From the NCBI GenBank assembly GCA_946403545.1, contig CAMJAG010000055.1, forward strand, positions 1 to 6,358: DNA of 6,358 bases, given 5' to 3'. Positions 5,192 to 6,358 of this stretch are shown piece by piece. Each line of letters starts with the position of its first letter. The first letter of the stretch is position 1. Position numbers and translations under genes: made by a program. This stretch comes from an uncultured Caryophanales bacterium (GTDB lineage: Bacteria; Bacillota_I; Bacilli_A; RFN20; CAG-826). Under the pieces are notes generated by a model. The model was not told the origin of the DNA, did not search any database, and saw only the letters and a list, made by a program, of their open reading frames with translations.

Positions 5192-6358
5192 TGAAAAATA
5201 TACTTGTTATCTTCAAGAAAGAACTTAAAAGATTCTTCACTGATCGTAGAATGCTTCTTTCTATGTTCATCCCTGGTCTTGCTATCTATTTAGTGTACAC
5301 ACTAATGGGTAACATATTTAAAAACCAAACATTCTCAACTGCTACAAAAAATGTCACATATCAAGTAGCATATACAGATAACTACAATAGTGATAAATCA
5401 AATAAGCCTAAACTATTAAGCTATTTAGATGGTTATTTCTCCACTGAAAATAAAGGTAATAGTGTGGTCGCGACTCCAATTAATAAAGATGAAGTTACTA
5501 CTTATGTAGATAAACTTAAGAAAAATGAATTACATCTTGTTATTTCTTTTACAGATAACTTTGAAAATAACTTATTTCTAGAAAATAGCAAAAACGGAAT
5601 TAACATGTATTTCAATGGTGAAAAAACTGAATCAGAAAACATTTATTCCATCGCTAATGCATTAGTATCTCAAACTTATAATAACTATCAACAAAACATT
5701 GATTTAGACACTAACATGCCTATCACTAGTGATGTTGGCACGAAAAACGCTCAAATGGGCAAGATATTGGCTTTTATTCTTCCAATGGTTACTGTTTCAT
5801 TACTTTATGCAACAGTCCTCTCATTCTGTCCAGAATCAATTGCAGGTGAAAAAGAAAGAGGAACTCTTGCTAACTTACTATTAACTCCTATTAAACGTAG
5901 TGAGTTTGTTATAGGTAAGATTTTAGCCTTATCTTTAGTAGCGGTTCTCTCAGGTACTGCTACATTTATAGGCTTAATTGCGTCTTTGCCTACACTGATA
6001 GGAGTGTCCACTCTACCATTTACAATTCCAGAGATGTTGCTATTACTGGTAATTATTGTTTCTACATTACTGGTATTTGTAGGATTTGGTGTATTAATAT
6101 CCGCTTTAGCAAATTCAGTAAAAGAAGCAACAGCGTATATGGGTCCTTTATCAGTGCTTATCATGGTACTAGCTATGGTGCCTGCTATAGCAGGATTAAA
6201 TGATTTATGGGTAGGATTTATACCAATTCTTAATTTATCCGCTTGTATATCTCAAATAATGGCGCAATCAAGTAATATGGCACTTATGCTAGGTATTACT
6301 GCGATATCCAACGTAATTTATTGTGGTATTTTAGTCTTCTTTGCCACACAATTATTTA
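5191..6358 (+). CDS. ABC-2 type permease, NatB type (3' end outside window)
   Basis: Open from ATG 5191 to the window end: 389 codons without a stop, and the missing C-terminus probably holds the last part of the final helix. This membrane subunit pairs with the preceding ATPase. Features are a basic amphipathic start (FKKELKRFFTDRR, 8-20), a first transmembrane helix at about 21-40, and a polar extracytoplasmic domain at about 43-188 rich in Asn, Lys and Thr. Then come membrane segments near 191-213, 243-268, 281-306, 316-335 and 363-386. The coupling motif GEKERGTLANLLLTPIKR (219-236), followed by FVIGK, is typical of ABC-2/NatB permeases. It starts in TAATG, overlapping the ATPase stop, with a GGGGG site at 5176-5180. 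Export of ions or small toxic compounds is plausible, but the substrate is unknown. Confidence 0.92.
   Translation, partial: MKNILVIFKKELKRFFTDRRMLLSMFIPGLAIYLVYTLMGNIFKNQTFSTATKNVTYQVAYTDNYNSDKSNKPKLLSYLDGYFSTENKGNSVVATPINKDEVTTYVDKLKKNELHLVISFTDNFENNLFLENSKNGINMYFNGEKTESENIYSIANALVSQTYNNYQQNIDLDTNMPITSDVGTKNAQMGKILAFILPMVTVSLLYATVLSFCPESIAGEKERGTLANLLLTPIKRSEFVIGKILALSLVAVLSGTATFIGLIASLPTLIGVSTLPFTIPEMLLLLVIIVSTLLVFVGFGVLISALANSVKEATAYMGPLSVLIMVLAMVPAIAGLNDLWVGFIPILNLSACISQIMAQSSNMALMLGITAISNVIYCGILVFFATQLF

Noticed and set aside
5805..6164. Minus-strand ORF of 119 codons inside the permease gene
   Set aside because: The plus frame encodes a clear ABC-2 permease across the same bases. The antisense product is low-complexity and unlike a real protein.

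Overview
The window reads as chromosomal DNA of a low-GC Gram-positive-type bacterium (Firmicutes/Bacilli side, possibly an uncultured gut-type lineage near Erysipelotrichia or the Acholeplasma/RF39 group; this placement is inference from codon use and protein flavour). The standard bacterial code fits: every tryptophan I checked in glnA and glmS is TGG, and TGA serves as a stop in two small genes. No tRNA, rRNA, insertion sequence, CRISPR array or phage gene is visible.

Left part (1-926). The window opens inside the C-terminal part of a plus-strand integral membrane protein of unknown function. Facing it on the minus strand is a tightly packed run of four very small genes of 59, 59, 49 and 57 codons (in transcription order 926 to 250). 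Each encodes one hydrophobic segment followed by a basic tail. Most of these are too short to be picked up by ordinary gene calling. They are linked by ATGA overlaps or a 1-base gap and have a credible promoter at 966-994. The first two are clear tandem duplicates and the third keeps the same N-terminal motif. The last gene overlaps the opposing membrane gene by 33 bases. This cassette is the most novel-looking part of the window.

Middle (927-4361). A 265-base divergent intergenic region holds the small-gene promoter, then two candidate promoters for glnA. The upstream one is overlaid by an almost perfect 25-base palindrome, a likely operator. Next come glnA (type I-alpha glutamine synthetase) and glmS (glutamine-dependent glucosamine-6-phosphate synthase), 6 bases apart and closed by a rho-independent terminator. 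The pair makes glutamine and then spends it on amino-sugar synthesis for the cell wall. There is no room for a glmS ribozyme before glmS.

Right part (4362-6358). A near-consensus promoter sits so close to the next gene that its mRNA is probably leaderless. It drives a NatA-type ABC ATPase, translationally coupled through a 1-base overlap to a NatB-type ABC-2 permease that runs off the end of the window. These two would form an ABC exporter, substrate not determinable here.
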